Shown here in pieces: positions 56,427 to 64,000 of a stretch of DNA of 64,000 nt; position 1 is the stretch's first letter; each line of letters opens with the position of its first letter. The translations under genes and the position numbers were made by a program. The notes below the pieces were generated by a model. It saw only the letters and a list, made by a program, of their open reading frames with translations. It did not search any database and was not told where the DNA came from. Source of the DNA: Irineochytrium annulatum (taxonomy: Eukaryota > Chytridiomycota > Chytridiomycetes > Chytridiales > Chytridiaceae); contig JADGJL010000006.1 of NCBI GenBank assembly GCA_027600665.1, positions 62,001 through 126,000 of the forward strand, read 5' to 3'.

Positions 56427-58670
56427 ATGAAAAGCATTAAACGTTCGATTGCCATAGCAACCATTTTGGGTTTATGTGTATCCGGGTTACCGGCATATGC
56501 AGCAGGAAATACAGCAACCTCTTCTTCAGCAGCGATGGACAAGCTGATCCAATCGGAGCTTATTCGTGGCAGCGGTCAAGGTGTTAATGCGGCTTATTTG
56601 AATAAAAAAGCTACACGCATTCAAGCCGCAGTACTGTACTTGCGTTTGTCCGGATTGGAGAAAGAAGCACTCGCCTATCAGGGATCGGTAACGTATGACG
56701 ATGCGGCTCAGGCAGGCAAAGTATTGCAACCGGTCGTTGGTTACTTGAAGCAGCATCCGTATGTGGCTGAGATCGTAACGGGAACGGAGAAATTTGAGCC
56801 TAATGCACCCCTTACAGCGGAAGGTTATGCCACAATGCTGTTGAAGGTGCTTGGATATGAAGTAGGTACAGATTATGAGCAAGGGGCGGCTTCCACCTAT
56901 GCGGCTGAGAAAGGAATCAAGGCACTTCAAGGGAAGGGAGCGAGTGAGCTTACCAATCGACTGATGGCCGAAGCAACTGCACAGGCTTTGCAAACACAGC
57001 TTAAGAACGGCAATGGAACCTTGGAGCAGAGCTGGTTGAAACATAAAGAAGCTGGCGCGTTCAAACCTCAAACGCTGCAACAGACCAAATATGGTGCGAT
57101 TGATGGCAAAAAATATGAGCAATATAGCACGCTCGGCTGGCTCGGTGTTCCATACGCCGCACCTCCGGTAGGTGAACTGCGTTGGAAAGCCCCACAAGAA
57201 CCTGAAGCTTGGGCAGGAACGAGATCGGCTAAGGAATTTGCAGCGAACAGCTTGCAGATCTCCGGCAAGAATACAGTAGGCAGTGAGGATTCACTGTACC
57301 TCAATATCTGGCGTCCTGACACAACCAGTTCTAAACTTCCGGTGATGGTGTTCCTGCACGGTGGCGGGAATATGACCGGATCAGGTAAAGATTTTCAGGG
57401 TGAACAGCTTGCGCGGAGCACCAACAGTATCATCATCTCCGTGAACTACCGTCTGGGGGCCCTCGGATTCTTCGAGAATGCAGCGCTGAAAACCGGCAAT
57501 GCCCTGGATGACTCCGGTAACTATGGTCTGCTCGACGCATTCCGTGCACTGGAGTGGGTACAGGATAATATTGCAGGGTTTGGCGGAGATACAAGCAAAG
57601 TTACATTAGCCGGACAATCTGCTGGTGCGCGTGATGTGCTGGCAACACTGATCTCTCCACTTAACAAAGGGCTGTATCAAAAAGCAGTTGCTTTCAGCGG
57701 AGGATTGACGACAGCATCACCGGAAGAAGGTGAGCAAAAATCCCAGGATGTACTCGTGAAGCTGCTTGTACAAGAGGGGAAAGCGGCTAATGCAGAAGAG
57801 GCAAAAGCCTGGATAAGCAAGCAATCTCCGGCACAGCTGGAGAGCTACCTGCGTGCACTGCCGGCGGACAAGCTGGTCACAGCGTTTGGTGCAACCGCAA
57901 TCCGTATGGAGCCATTCCCGCATCTGTTCCGGGACGGCACCGTGATTCCAAAAGAAGGCTTTGAAACCATCCAGAACGGCAATTACACGAAAGTTCCTGT
58001 ATTACTGGGCAGCCTGGAAACGGAGTTCTCCGGATTTGCCTTTGGTGATCCAAACTTCGCTCCAGCTATTGCGGATGGAACGCTGTTCACCGATGAAACC
58101 AAGGCGGAGCAATATGCTGCTGCTCTGAAATACGGTAGTGAAGCTTATGCAGGCTTTAATGCAGAGCGTGTCGCGGAGCAATTGACCAGTGAAGCCGGTC
58201 AGCCGCCGGTATATGCTTATCGTTTTGCTTGGGGTACACAACCTGGGGTCATCTCTGAGCGTTTGCTCACGTTACTGGGCGCACCACATGGTGCGGATAT
58301 GGACTTCTATACAGGGCACGCCGATGGCATTGCTGCCTATTTCCCTGAGGGATACTTTAGCGAGACGAACAAACCAGGACGTGATGAGTTGTCCATCGCG
58401 ATGGCAGCATACCTGAAGCAGTTCCTGTACACAGGCAATCCAGGTACGGGTGGTTCCCCTAATCTTGCGGCATGGACACCTTGGACGAAAGATGCACAAG
58501 CACCGATCATGCGTCTGGATGCAAGTAATACAACGGCAGAGATTGGCATGTCCACACAATATAATCAAGGCAAAGAAGCCGTAATGGCGAAGATGAAAAA
58601 AGAATTGTCTGAAGAAACATACAAACTGTTGACGGAAAAAGTGTTTGCAGGCCGTTTCTTCTGGGAATAA
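56427..58670 (+). CDS. Secreted carboxylesterase type B with SLH-like N-terminus
   Basis: 747 residues. The start is the ATG at 56427 (GAGGAG 9-10 nt upstream); the earlier ATG 56379 has no ribosome site. A signal peptide (to YAAG) is followed by about 140 residues with S-layer-homology-like repeats (LIQSELIRGSG, ITRAQ-like TRIQAAVLYLRLSG, FEPNAPLTAEGYATMLLKVLGYE), then the catalytic domain. Catalytic motifs: VFLHGGGNMTG oxyanion, GQSAGA nucleophile elbow and APHGADMDF with the His. The leader carries cre and RAT elements as in the beta-glucoside locus, so the enzyme is probably induced by beta-glucosides. Confidence 0.9.
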   Translation: MKSIKRSIAIATILGLCVSGLPAYAAGNTATSSSAAMDKLIQSELIRGSGQGVNAAYLNKKATRIQAAVLYLRLSGLEKEALAYQGSVTYDDAAQAGKVLQPVVGYLKQHPYVAEIVTGTEKFEPNAPLTAEGYATMLLKVLGYEVGTDYEQGAASTYAAEKGIKALQGKGASELTNRLMAEATAQALQTQLKNGNGTLEQSWLKHKEAGAFKPQTLQQTKYGAIDGKKYEQYSTLGWLGVPYAAPPVGELRWKAPQEPEAWAGTRSAKEFAANSLQISGKNTVGSEDSLYLNIWRPDTTSSKLPVMVFLHGGGNMTGSGKDFQGEQLARSTNSIIISVNYRLGALGFFENAALKTGNALDDSGNYGLLDAFRALEWVQDNIAGFGGDTSKVTLAGQSAGARDVLATLISPLNKGLYQKAVAFSGGLTTASPEEGEQKSQDVLVKLLVQEGKAANAEEAKAWISKQSPAQLESYLRALPADKLVTAFGATAIRMEPFPHLFRDGTVIPKEGFETIQNGNYTKVPVLLGSLETEFSGFAFGDPNFAPAIADGTLFTDETKAEQYAAALKYGSEAYAGFNAERVAEQLTSEAGQPPVYAYRFAWGTQPGVISERLLTLLGAPHGADMDFYTGHADGIAAYFPEGYFSETNKPGRDELSIAMAAYLKQFLYTGNPGTGGSPNLAAWTPWTKDAQAPIMRLDASNTTAEIGMSTQYNQGKEAVMAKMKKELSEETYKLLTEKVFAGRFFWE

Positions 58671-58719
58671 GGATCACCGGGTAGGAAGGGATATATAGAT
58701 AAAAGGTATATAGATAAAT

Positions 58720-58754
58720 TGAAAGCCAAGGGAGCCTATTCTCTTGGCTTTTTG
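58720..58754 (+). terminator. Rho-independent terminator after carboxylesterase
   Basis: AAAGCCAAG (58722-58730) and CTTGGCTTT (58743-58751) form the stem, followed by T residues. Confidence 0.85.
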
Positions 58755-58820
58755 TACTGTTCGTCATGCTTAAATATGGTATTGTTGTAAATATAAATTA
58801 ATAACATCGAGAGGGGAGAC

Positions 58821-59042
58821 GTGTACATTATGGATGGAGCTAGCTCTATAGGAATTGCTGGGATTATAACGCTATTAATTTTCTTTATCATGATGGGGCT
58901 TGTATTATATCTGATCTTCTATCTTGTGATGAAGCGGTCTGGCGTGAAAGAGGAAGTATCCGCATTAAGGATGGAAGTGCGAGTGTTACAAGAGGAAGTA
59001 GAGCGGAACAGGCGGGAATTGGAGAGTATAAAGTCTCGTTAA
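58821..59042 (+). CDS. Small membrane protein with coiled-coil tail
   Basis: 73 residues from GTG 58821 (GAGGGGAGAC upstream); an in-frame ATG at 58830 would give 70. One long hydrophobic helix (GIAGIITLLIFFIMMGLVLYLIFYLVM) is followed by a charged heptad-patterned tail (EEVSALRMEVRVLQEEVERNRRELESIKS). No family recognised. Single gene. Confidence 0.65.
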   Translation: MYIMDGASSIGIAGIITLLIFFIMMGLVLYLIFYLVMKRSGVKEEVSALRMEVRVLQEEVERNRRELESIKSR

Positions 59043-59178
59043 CCGTCTGTACGTACTATATGTAGATACGTGGAATAGCGTGTTCATTAGTAAGAGAGGA
59101 TAGGGGCTCTTCGCCCCTTCCTACTCAATACAGCCTGAAACTGTTTATTTCAGCCTTAGCGGGCCACGTATACGTCAT

Positions 59179-60765
59179 CTATTTCTTGGCAAAAAAACTA
59201 AGTGTTCCGGTGCTTTCATCAGCACTCACAAACAGGCTGCGTCCGTTAACCCGATGAATGCCTTCTGGTGACTCTCCGGCTGTAGGAATCAGACCCAGAT
59301 AGTTCGGATTGACCGGATCAGCAAGATCGAAGAACAGAATGGCATCTGCCCGTTCGGAAGCGACCGCTGCATACGTTGTGTCGTCCACCGTAGCCACGGT
59401 CAGATTCTCCACTTCGCTGCCTTTGTTGGGACTGCGATCATCCGGGTACAAACCAACCATGGCGGTTGCCGTGTCAATGAGGTTTTGGCTATCGTACATC
59501 CGCTTGCCTTGCAGATCCCAGACAGCAATATTACGTCCGCCTGCTTTTACCCCATCCTCAAATTCATTCTTGCCCAAGTCTCCTTCATTCGCTGTCAGCA
59601 GGTATTTACCATCTGCCGAGAAAGCAATCCCATCCGGTTCGTAACGAGCTGTCAATGTCTCTTTAAACTGAATCATGCCATCATCTTTCAGATCCGCTTG
59701 ATGTGAGATGGTACCGAGAGCGAAGATGGAGCTGATCTTTTTGGTCTCCAAATCTACGATGGCAAGGACGTTGTTCTCCTGTAGCGTGATGGCTGCAGTC
59801 TTGCTATCCGGACTAATAGCAACATACTCCGGTTGTGGATCATGCGGATAGATGGCGCCTTCAACATGGTCCAGAGATACCGGCAAGTTCGTGATTTCAC
59901 CTTCCAATACGTTCCCGCCAGCAAAAGATACAACCATAATGCTACCCGGACGTTTGGCGTTGGCATAGTCAATTTCATCGGCAGCTTTATTCAGCTCTTC
60001 GTCTTCTATGGCAATCACCGCATGCAGACCGTCAGGAGACAGGGCAATCGAGTCAGGACCAATACCGAGTTCATATGTTTTTACAGTTTTGTAGGTTGTC
60101 AGATCCACAATGGCAAGCAATCCTTTGTTTGCTTCACTGTCCGTATCCCCGGTACGAATAACAGCCAGACCGTATTTGCCATCTTTGGAAGCGGTTACAC
60201 TGGTGACTTCAGCTTTGGCAGAGAGCTCATGGAAGCTTACTGTTTTCAATACGCTGATATTTTTCAAGTCAGCAATGTCCAATACAGAAATGCTGCCATT
60301 GTCCGCTTCGGTTACGAGCAGGCGCTGTCCATCTGGTGTAGAGGCTGATATTTCTGCTTTGCCACCGGGCATCTGAAACGATGCAGTCCGTTCAAAACCG
60401 GTTTTATTTTGTTTCAAGATCAGTTGATCCGTAATTAATTTTAGCGTTTGGGAAGATACATACGTTGTACCTTTGGTGATGTAGCTTTTACTGTCCAAAG
60501 GCGTTTTTACCCCGTTAATGGTTGCTGAGGACGTTCCTATAGGAAGTTGGACTTTAGTATCTGCGATCTGGATATCAACACTGCGACTGTTTCCGTTCCA
60601 GGTGACCGTACCTTGCATATTTTGGATGGCTGTACGCAGTGCAACCTGATCGTTGGCAGGTTTAGTTGCATCAGCGGCATGAATCATGGATGTGTAGCTG
60701 GTTGCTCCTGCGCTAAGAATGGCGGTCATCGACAGAACGGCAAGCCATTGATTTCTCTTTTTCAA
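59179..60765 (-). CDS. Secreted beta-propeller protein with N-terminal stalk domain (choice-of-anchor I type)
   Basis: 528 residues, secreted: signal peptide (to about HAA at residue 31), then a Cu-amine-oxidase N1-like stalk (QNMQGTVTWNGNSRSVDIQIADTKVQLPIGTSSATINGVKTPL). From about residue 135 it has YVTN-type beta-propeller repeats (EADNGSISVLDIADLKN; YELGIGPDSIALSPDGLHAVIAIE; VAISPDSKTAAITLQENNVLAIVDLETKKI). The TTG start at 60765 has AAAGGGGAT upstream. Similar surface proteins are described as choice-of-anchor I. Ligand unknown. Confidence 0.82.
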   Translation of the reverse strand: MKKRNQWLAVLSMTAILSAGATSYTSMIHAADATKPANDQVALRTAIQNMQGTVTWNGNSRSVDIQIADTKVQLPIGTSSATINGVKTPLDSKSYITKGTTYVSSQTLKLITDQLILKQNKTGFERTASFQMPGGKAEISASTPDGQRLLVTEADNGSISVLDIADLKNISVLKTVSFHELSAKAEVTSVTASKDGKYGLAVIRTGDTDSEANKGLLAIVDLTTYKTVKTYELGIGPDSIALSPDGLHAVIAIEDEELNKAADEIDYANAKRPGSIMVVSFAGGNVLEGEITNLPVSLDHVEGAIYPHDPQPEYVAISPDSKTAAITLQENNVLAIVDLETKKISSIFALGTISHQADLKDDGMIQFKETLTARYEPDGIAFSADGKYLLTANEGDLGKNEFEDGVKAGGRNIAVWDLQGKRMYDSQNLIDTATAMVGLYPDDRSPNKGSEVENLTVATVDDTTYAAVASERADAILFFDLADPVNPNYLGLIPTAGESPEGIHRVNGRSLFVSADESTGTLSFFAKK

Positions 60766-61011
60766 TGTTCCAGATCCCCTTTATCGTTTCGTGTTGTGAT
60801 GGTGTGTGCAATTGTTTTCAGACATGGCCTAGTATAGGGGTGAAATGTTAAAAAGAAATAAGAGAAGCCAGCAAGTTATGTAAAACATTCATATGTTATA
60901 GTCAGATAAAGTCAGAAAGTCGAAGAAGGTCAAAATAAAAGAAAAAAGGATCTATTTTATAATAATGAACCATGGTGAAAGAAGATCGGTTTTTTTCGTC
61001 TTTTACGGACT

Positions 61012-61040
61012 TTGAGCCTTGTTTGCACGAGTATTATAAT
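61012..61040 (+). promoter_or_regulatory. Sigma-A promoter of hsp20 gene
   Basis: TTGAGC (61012-61017), 17 nt, TATAAT (61035-61040), 52 nt before the start codon. No CIRCE or CtsR box was seen. Confidence 0.65.
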
Positions 61041-61092
61041 AATCAATGTAAGCAACACCAATAAACCAACCACACAAAAGGAGCTGATTTTC

Positions 61093-61536
61093 ATGTTTGA
61101 TCTGATTCCGTTTCGTAAACGAAATGAAGACCCGTTCGGACACATGTTGAAATCCTTCAATGACATGGTTGAGAACTCATTTCTCTCCCCGTTTGGGACT
61201 GGCTCGCAGCCATTTCGTACTGACATTCGTGAGGATGAAGACAAATATTGGGTAGAAGCCGAGCTTCCGGGCATTGCCAAAGAGAATATAGACATTCAAG
61301 TTGAAGGTAAAGAATTGATTATTCGTGCCAAACGTAATGAGCTGGTGGAACAGAAGGATGACTCCAATCGGATCATTCGGCAGGAGCGTCGTTCAGGCGA
61401 ATTTATCCGGCGTTTCTATGTAGATCATATTGATGAGGAGCATATCAAGGCCAGATTGGAAGATGGTGTGCTGAAGCTTGAGATTCCAAAACGCCCTGGT
61501 GATGATCCATCTCGCAGACGCATTCAAATTGACTAA
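61093..61536 (+). CDS. Small heat shock protein, Hsp20 / alpha-crystallin
   Basis: 147 residues. The alpha-crystallin domain runs about residues 40-140 (FRTDIREDEDKYWVEAELPGIAKENIDIQVEGKELIIRAKR, then RSGEFIRRFYVDHIDEEHIKARLEDGVLKLEIPK), with the I-x-I-like motif IQID at the C-terminus. ATP-independent holdase for denatured proteins. The ATG at 61093 has AAAAGGAG upstream. Single gene with its own promoter and terminator. Confidence 0.93.
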   Translation: MFDLIPFRKRNEDPFGHMLKSFNDMVENSFLSPFGTGSQPFRTDIREDEDKYWVEAELPGIAKENIDIQVEGKELIIRAKRNELVEQKDDSNRIIRQERRSGEFIRRFYVDHIDEEHIKARLEDGVLKLEIPKRPGDDPSRRRIQID

Positions 61537-61575
61537 ACCATAGAGAATTGAAATCAATTGTTTCCTTATATGATG

Positions 61576-61620
61576 AAAAACATGCAGGAGACATCCATAA
61601 GGATGTCTCCTGCATGTTTT
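61576..61620. terminator. Bidirectional rho-independent terminator
   Basis: AAAAACATGCAGGAGACATCC and its reverse complement flank a short loop; A-run on the left and T-run on the right, serving hsp20 and the convergent DUF1697 gene. Confidence 0.9.
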
Positions 61621-61687
61621 AATTTAGACTGAATTAGAAGAGGGATCGTTGAACATCAGATTGAATATCCATTTTGCTGATTCCAAT

Positions 61688-62245
61688 TTATTTCTCGGTC
61701 GCTGCCTGCATGAGCGCATATATCTTACGTGTGGTATTCACGTTTCTTACGGTCATATAAGTATAGACTTTGGAACCCACAAGCTTGTTCATGCCACTTT
61801 TGGATGCATCGTCTCTGCTGACTGAATACAAAATGGCACCGGGAACATACATCAGTGTGCCGATTTCGGGTTTGATGGGCAGTTGATCCAGCACGGAGGG
61901 CTCGTTGATCTCATCCCAGAGGAACATCACATCACTTTTGGCCGTGTCGTCATTAACCCATTCCGCTGGGAGCGCTTCGATAACGCTTTGGATTTCATCC
62001 ATATTCCGCACCATCACCTTGATCTGTAAGCCGAAATCAGCGGCGATGGCCTGTTCCAACGTAAGGGATATCTCCCTATTCGCATCAGCACGTTCTTGAT
62101 GATCAGCAAAAATAATATTGCCAGAGTTGATGTATGTAACGACATCCAGCATGCCAGCTTGTTCAAACGTTTCTTTTAGCTGTTTCATGTTCATTTTATT
62201 GTTCCCGCCTACATTAATACCTCGCAGCAAGGCTACATAGATCAT
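61688..62245 (-). CDS. DUF1697 family protein
   Basis: 185 residues, full-length DUF1697: MIYVALLRGINVGGNNKMNMKQLKETFEQAG, the VTYINSGNIIF strand, and the DDAAK/TYMTVRNVNT region near the end. Function is unknown; the domain is widespread in Firmicutes and Actinobacteria. GGAGGGGC precedes the start. It is 34 nt downstream of the SUKH-like gene on the same strand. Confidence 0.9.
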   Translation of the reverse strand: MIYVALLRGINVGGNNKMNMKQLKETFEQAGMLDVVTYINSGNIIFADHQERADANREISLTLEQAIAADFGLQIKVMVRNMDEIQSVIEALPAEWVNDDTAKSDVMFLWDEINEPSVLDQLPIKPEIGTLMYVPGAILYSVSRDDASKSGMNKLVGSKVYTYMTVRNVNTTRKIYALMQAATEK

Positions 62246-62279
62246 AGGGATGCCCCTCCAATTTCTTCAATTCAACGGT

Positions 62280-62930
62280 TTAACAAAATGACAGATACTC
62301 GAAGAGATGAGCAGTATATTCTTCTCCCAACAGATCCTGCAATAAAGGCTCCACTTGCTCCAGAACCTCTGGCTTGGTCTCATAGGTTTCTTCATCTTTC
62401 AATTCTCCGGCATAGCTCCGTGCCGCTTCAATGAGAATGGCTAGTGCATTGAAAAAGTCAGACAGCGAATCGGCAACACGGTTTGGTTCTCCACCTGTAA
62501 AAGCGGCATATACGGGAGAGTGCGGTGCTTCCACATCCACAATTAAAGGATCATCGTTAAAGTTTGCGATGACGACATGATTTTTTGGCCAAGTGGAGGA
62601 CTCCTCATAAGGTTCATTCATGCCAATCCAGCGGAACCCCAGTTGCTGACGAAGCAGATGTTCAGGTGCAACAAAGAAGATCAATGCGGCATCACCGATC
62701 TCGACGGCGGCATTTTTCATTTTGAGTGTACCTTCAGCGTCTGCATCCATCATTTCATAATGACTGTACAGGTATTGAAGTTCCGGTGAAAGCGGTATTC
62801 GTGTATCTACTTCCGGCTGGTGATGGTGTTTGCGCGGACGAAGATCATGATTTTTGAAAAGCCCGTAAGCTTCATTATATAAATCCTGCTGTTCCACAAA
62901 ACGGCTTAAGGCCGCATCCAGTTGTTGCAT
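62280..62930 (-). CDS. SUKH-superfamily-like protein
   Basis: 216 residues. The C-terminal half (FRWIGMNEPYEESSTWPKNHVVIANFNDDPLIVDVEAPHSPVYAAFTGGEPNRVADSLSDFFNALAILI) resembles the SUKH/SMI1-KNR4 scaffold (PLxxD, PVYAAFxGGE, DFxxFL). In this family related proteins act as toxin immunity. AGGAGGAATC precedes the start. Followed after 34 nt by the DUF1697 gene; no toxin adjacent. Assignment is tentative. Confidence 0.6.
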   Translation of the reverse strand: MQQLDAALSRFVEQQDLYNEAYGLFKNHDLRPRKHHHQPEVDTRIPLSPELQYLYSHYEMMDADAEGTLKMKNAAVEIGDAALIFFVAPEHLLRQQLGFRWIGMNEPYEESSTWPKNHVVIANFNDDPLIVDVEAPHSPVYAAFTGGEPNRVADSLSDFFNALAILIEAARSYAGELKDEETYETKPEVLEQVEPLLQDLLGEEYTAHLFEYLSFC

Positions 62931-62975
62931 GTTGTCTGATTCCTCCTACTTGTGTAGTTTCATCGTATCCATTGG

Positions 62976-63539
62976 TTAGCGCTGGATGCCTGACCAGAAG
63001 ACATTCCAGGTAATCGCCAGCGCTTGTTCATAAGATTGCCGTGTCTCATATACGAGCTGTACGTCCAATCCATCCATCATGGTCACAAAGGCCACGGTGG
63101 CTTCTTCCGAACTGAGGCGTATATCCGGATGTTTGGTAAAGACGGCTGCTAACTCTTCCTTCAGTGTCCCGAGATACGTTCGATATTGGGCCAACACAAA
63201 ATCATGTACCTCCAGTGGTGTGATGAACGACAGGATATACATAAAAGCCACGTTTGGATGGGTCAGGAAACGATTTTTGTGTTCATGCAAAAAGGCGTAC
63301 AGCTGCTGATCCAGAGTTTGGGTAACAGACTCACTGAAAAATTGGCGTACAAACTGCTGTTCCTCCTGCACTACTTCCTCGTATAACTCCAGCAATAACG
63401 CTTTTTTGGATGAATAGTGATAGGCCAGAGATTGCTTGCGAATGCCTGCCTCTTCGGCAATCTGCGCCATCTTGGTCCCCTCGTAACCCAGACGATTAAA
63501 ATGTTGAATGGCAATTTCCTTGATTCGTTTTTTACTCAA
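62976..63539 (-). CDS. TetR family transcriptional regulator
   Basis: 187 residues. N-terminal TetR HTH: KKRIKEIAIQHFNRLGYEGTKMAQIAEEAGIRKQSLAYHYSSKKALLLELY. The TTG start at 63539 sits over the last codons of the MFS gene (overlap 8 nt), with GGAGGTAGAC as the ribosome site inside that gene. The two are coupled, so it probably represses the adjacent transporter, inducible by its substrate. Confidence 0.9.
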   Translation of the reverse strand: MSKKRIKEIAIQHFNRLGYEGTKMAQIAEEAGIRKQSLAYHYSSKKALLLELYEEVVQEEQQFVRQFFSESVTQTLDQQLYAFLHEHKNRFLTHPNVAFMYILSFITPLEVHDFVLAQYRTYLGTLKEELAAVFTKHPDIRLSSEEATVAFVTMMDGLDVQLVYETRQSYEQALAITWNVFWSGIQR

Positions 63540-64000
63540 TGTCTACCTCCAGTTGGCGAGCGGTATACCTCTGCTGTTTTTGGGAGTATACCAAATATAA
63601 CAAGATATATACCACAAAAATGCCTATAGCGATAGCGTACACCACTGTATAGGAAAATACAGAAGCCACCACGCCAAGGATCAACGAACCACCGCCAATC
63701 CCGAGGTCAAAAAAATTAAAGAAGGAAGCCATCGCATTTTCATGCTCATGTTCCTCCACAAGGTTCACACACCAGGTCTGAATCGCCGGGAATATGGCAC
63801 CGAAGCCAAAGCCGTATAACGCGCCAGCGATCAGGAATTGCACATCATGTTGGGCGATAATTAGAACCAACAGTCCTGCGATTGCAAACACCGCAGAAGG
63901 CAACAACACGGAGCCTGGACCGTGTCGATCAAACATTTTCCCAGAGAACAACCGAACAGTGAAACTGGCGATAGCAACGATAAAGAAAAACCAGGCGACA
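63532..64000 (-). CDS. MFS transporter, C-terminal part (runs off the right edge)
   Basis: 156 residues are in the window; the N-terminal half lies beyond it. Segments show MFS helices (VAWFFFIVAIASFTVRLFSGKMFDRHG with the conserved cytoplasmic D-R-x-G-like loop; AGALYGFGFGAIFPAIQTW). Frame is open to the window edge, so the start is not seen. Drug or metabolite efflux is likely; it is translationally coupled to the TetR gene. Confidence 0.85.
   Translation of the reverse strand, partial: VAWFFFIVAIASFTVRLFSGKMFDRHGPGSVLLPSAVFAIAGLLVLIIAQHDVQFLIAGALYGFGFGAIFPAIQTWCVNLVEEHEHENAMASFFNFFDLGIGGGSLILGVVASVFSYTVVYAIAIGIFVVYILLYLVYSQKQQRYTARQLEVDIE

Overview
The window is a stretch of a chromosome from a Gram-positive, spore-former-type Firmicute, most probably a Paenibacillus. 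Reasons: moderate GC with AT-rich intergenic DNA, strong AGGAGG-type ribosome sites, many GTG/TTG starts, gram-positive lipoboxes, copper-amine-oxidase-like stalk domains and S-layer-like repeats on secreted enzymes, a plant-polymer toolkit (expansin, pectate lyase, beta-glucoside PTS) and a Bacillus-type LexA box. There is no phage, insertion sequence, rRNA, tRNA or CRISPR array. Both ends cut a gene: an FAD oxidoreductase on the left and an MFS transporter on the right.

Layout. 0-10 kb: GNAT acetyltransferase, exonuclease III (exoA), alpha/beta hydrolase, small secreted/membrane proteins, meso-diaminopimelate dehydrogenase, a Cys-cluster pentapeptide protein, NADP-type glutamate dehydrogenase, and a three-gene K+/H+ antiporter operon preceded by a 24-codon leader ORF. 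10-19 kb: a bacterial expansin, a hydrolase remnant, PhzF, a quinone oxidoreductase, a DJ-1/PfpI protein, a WYL regulator divergent from a cyclase, a small gene under a LexA-box promoter, small membrane proteins, and a ROK regulator coupled to a sugar O-acetyltransferase. 19-26 kb: an unusual peptide-type ABC importer whose binding protein appears circularly permuted, with two enlarged permeases and a divergent fused ATPase.

26-36 kb: lipoprotein, LuxR-type regulator, SUFU protein, an orphan MbcA/ParS-like protein, then a beta-glucoside locus (two GH1 enzymes, the antiterminator LicT and PTS EIIBCA). Each of its four genes has its own RAT-type antiterminator/terminator leader. 36-49 kb: LysR regulator divergent from an ankyrin protein and an NCS2 permease, a PilZ protein, a run of four small immunity-like proteins including SMI1/KNR4, an ECF sigma factor with its DUF4179 partner, pectate lyase, chemoreceptor, ankyrin/DUF4274 protein and an acyltransferase. 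49-64 kb: alkaline phosphatase with possible Pho boxes, a regulator/AbgT transporter/M20 amidohydrolase set, a secreted carboxylesterase whose leader carries cre and RAT elements like the beta-glucoside genes, a secreted beta-propeller protein, Hsp20, DUF1697, a SUKH-like protein, and a TetR/MFS pair.

Theme: secreted or cell-surface carbohydrate and ester scavenging (expansin, pectate lyase, beta-glucosides, esterase) under carbon control, plus nitrogen/peptide uptake. The best candidates for something new are the permuted binding-protein transporter, the LexA-controlled 66-residue protein, and the extension of the LicT/RAT circuit to a carboxylesterase.
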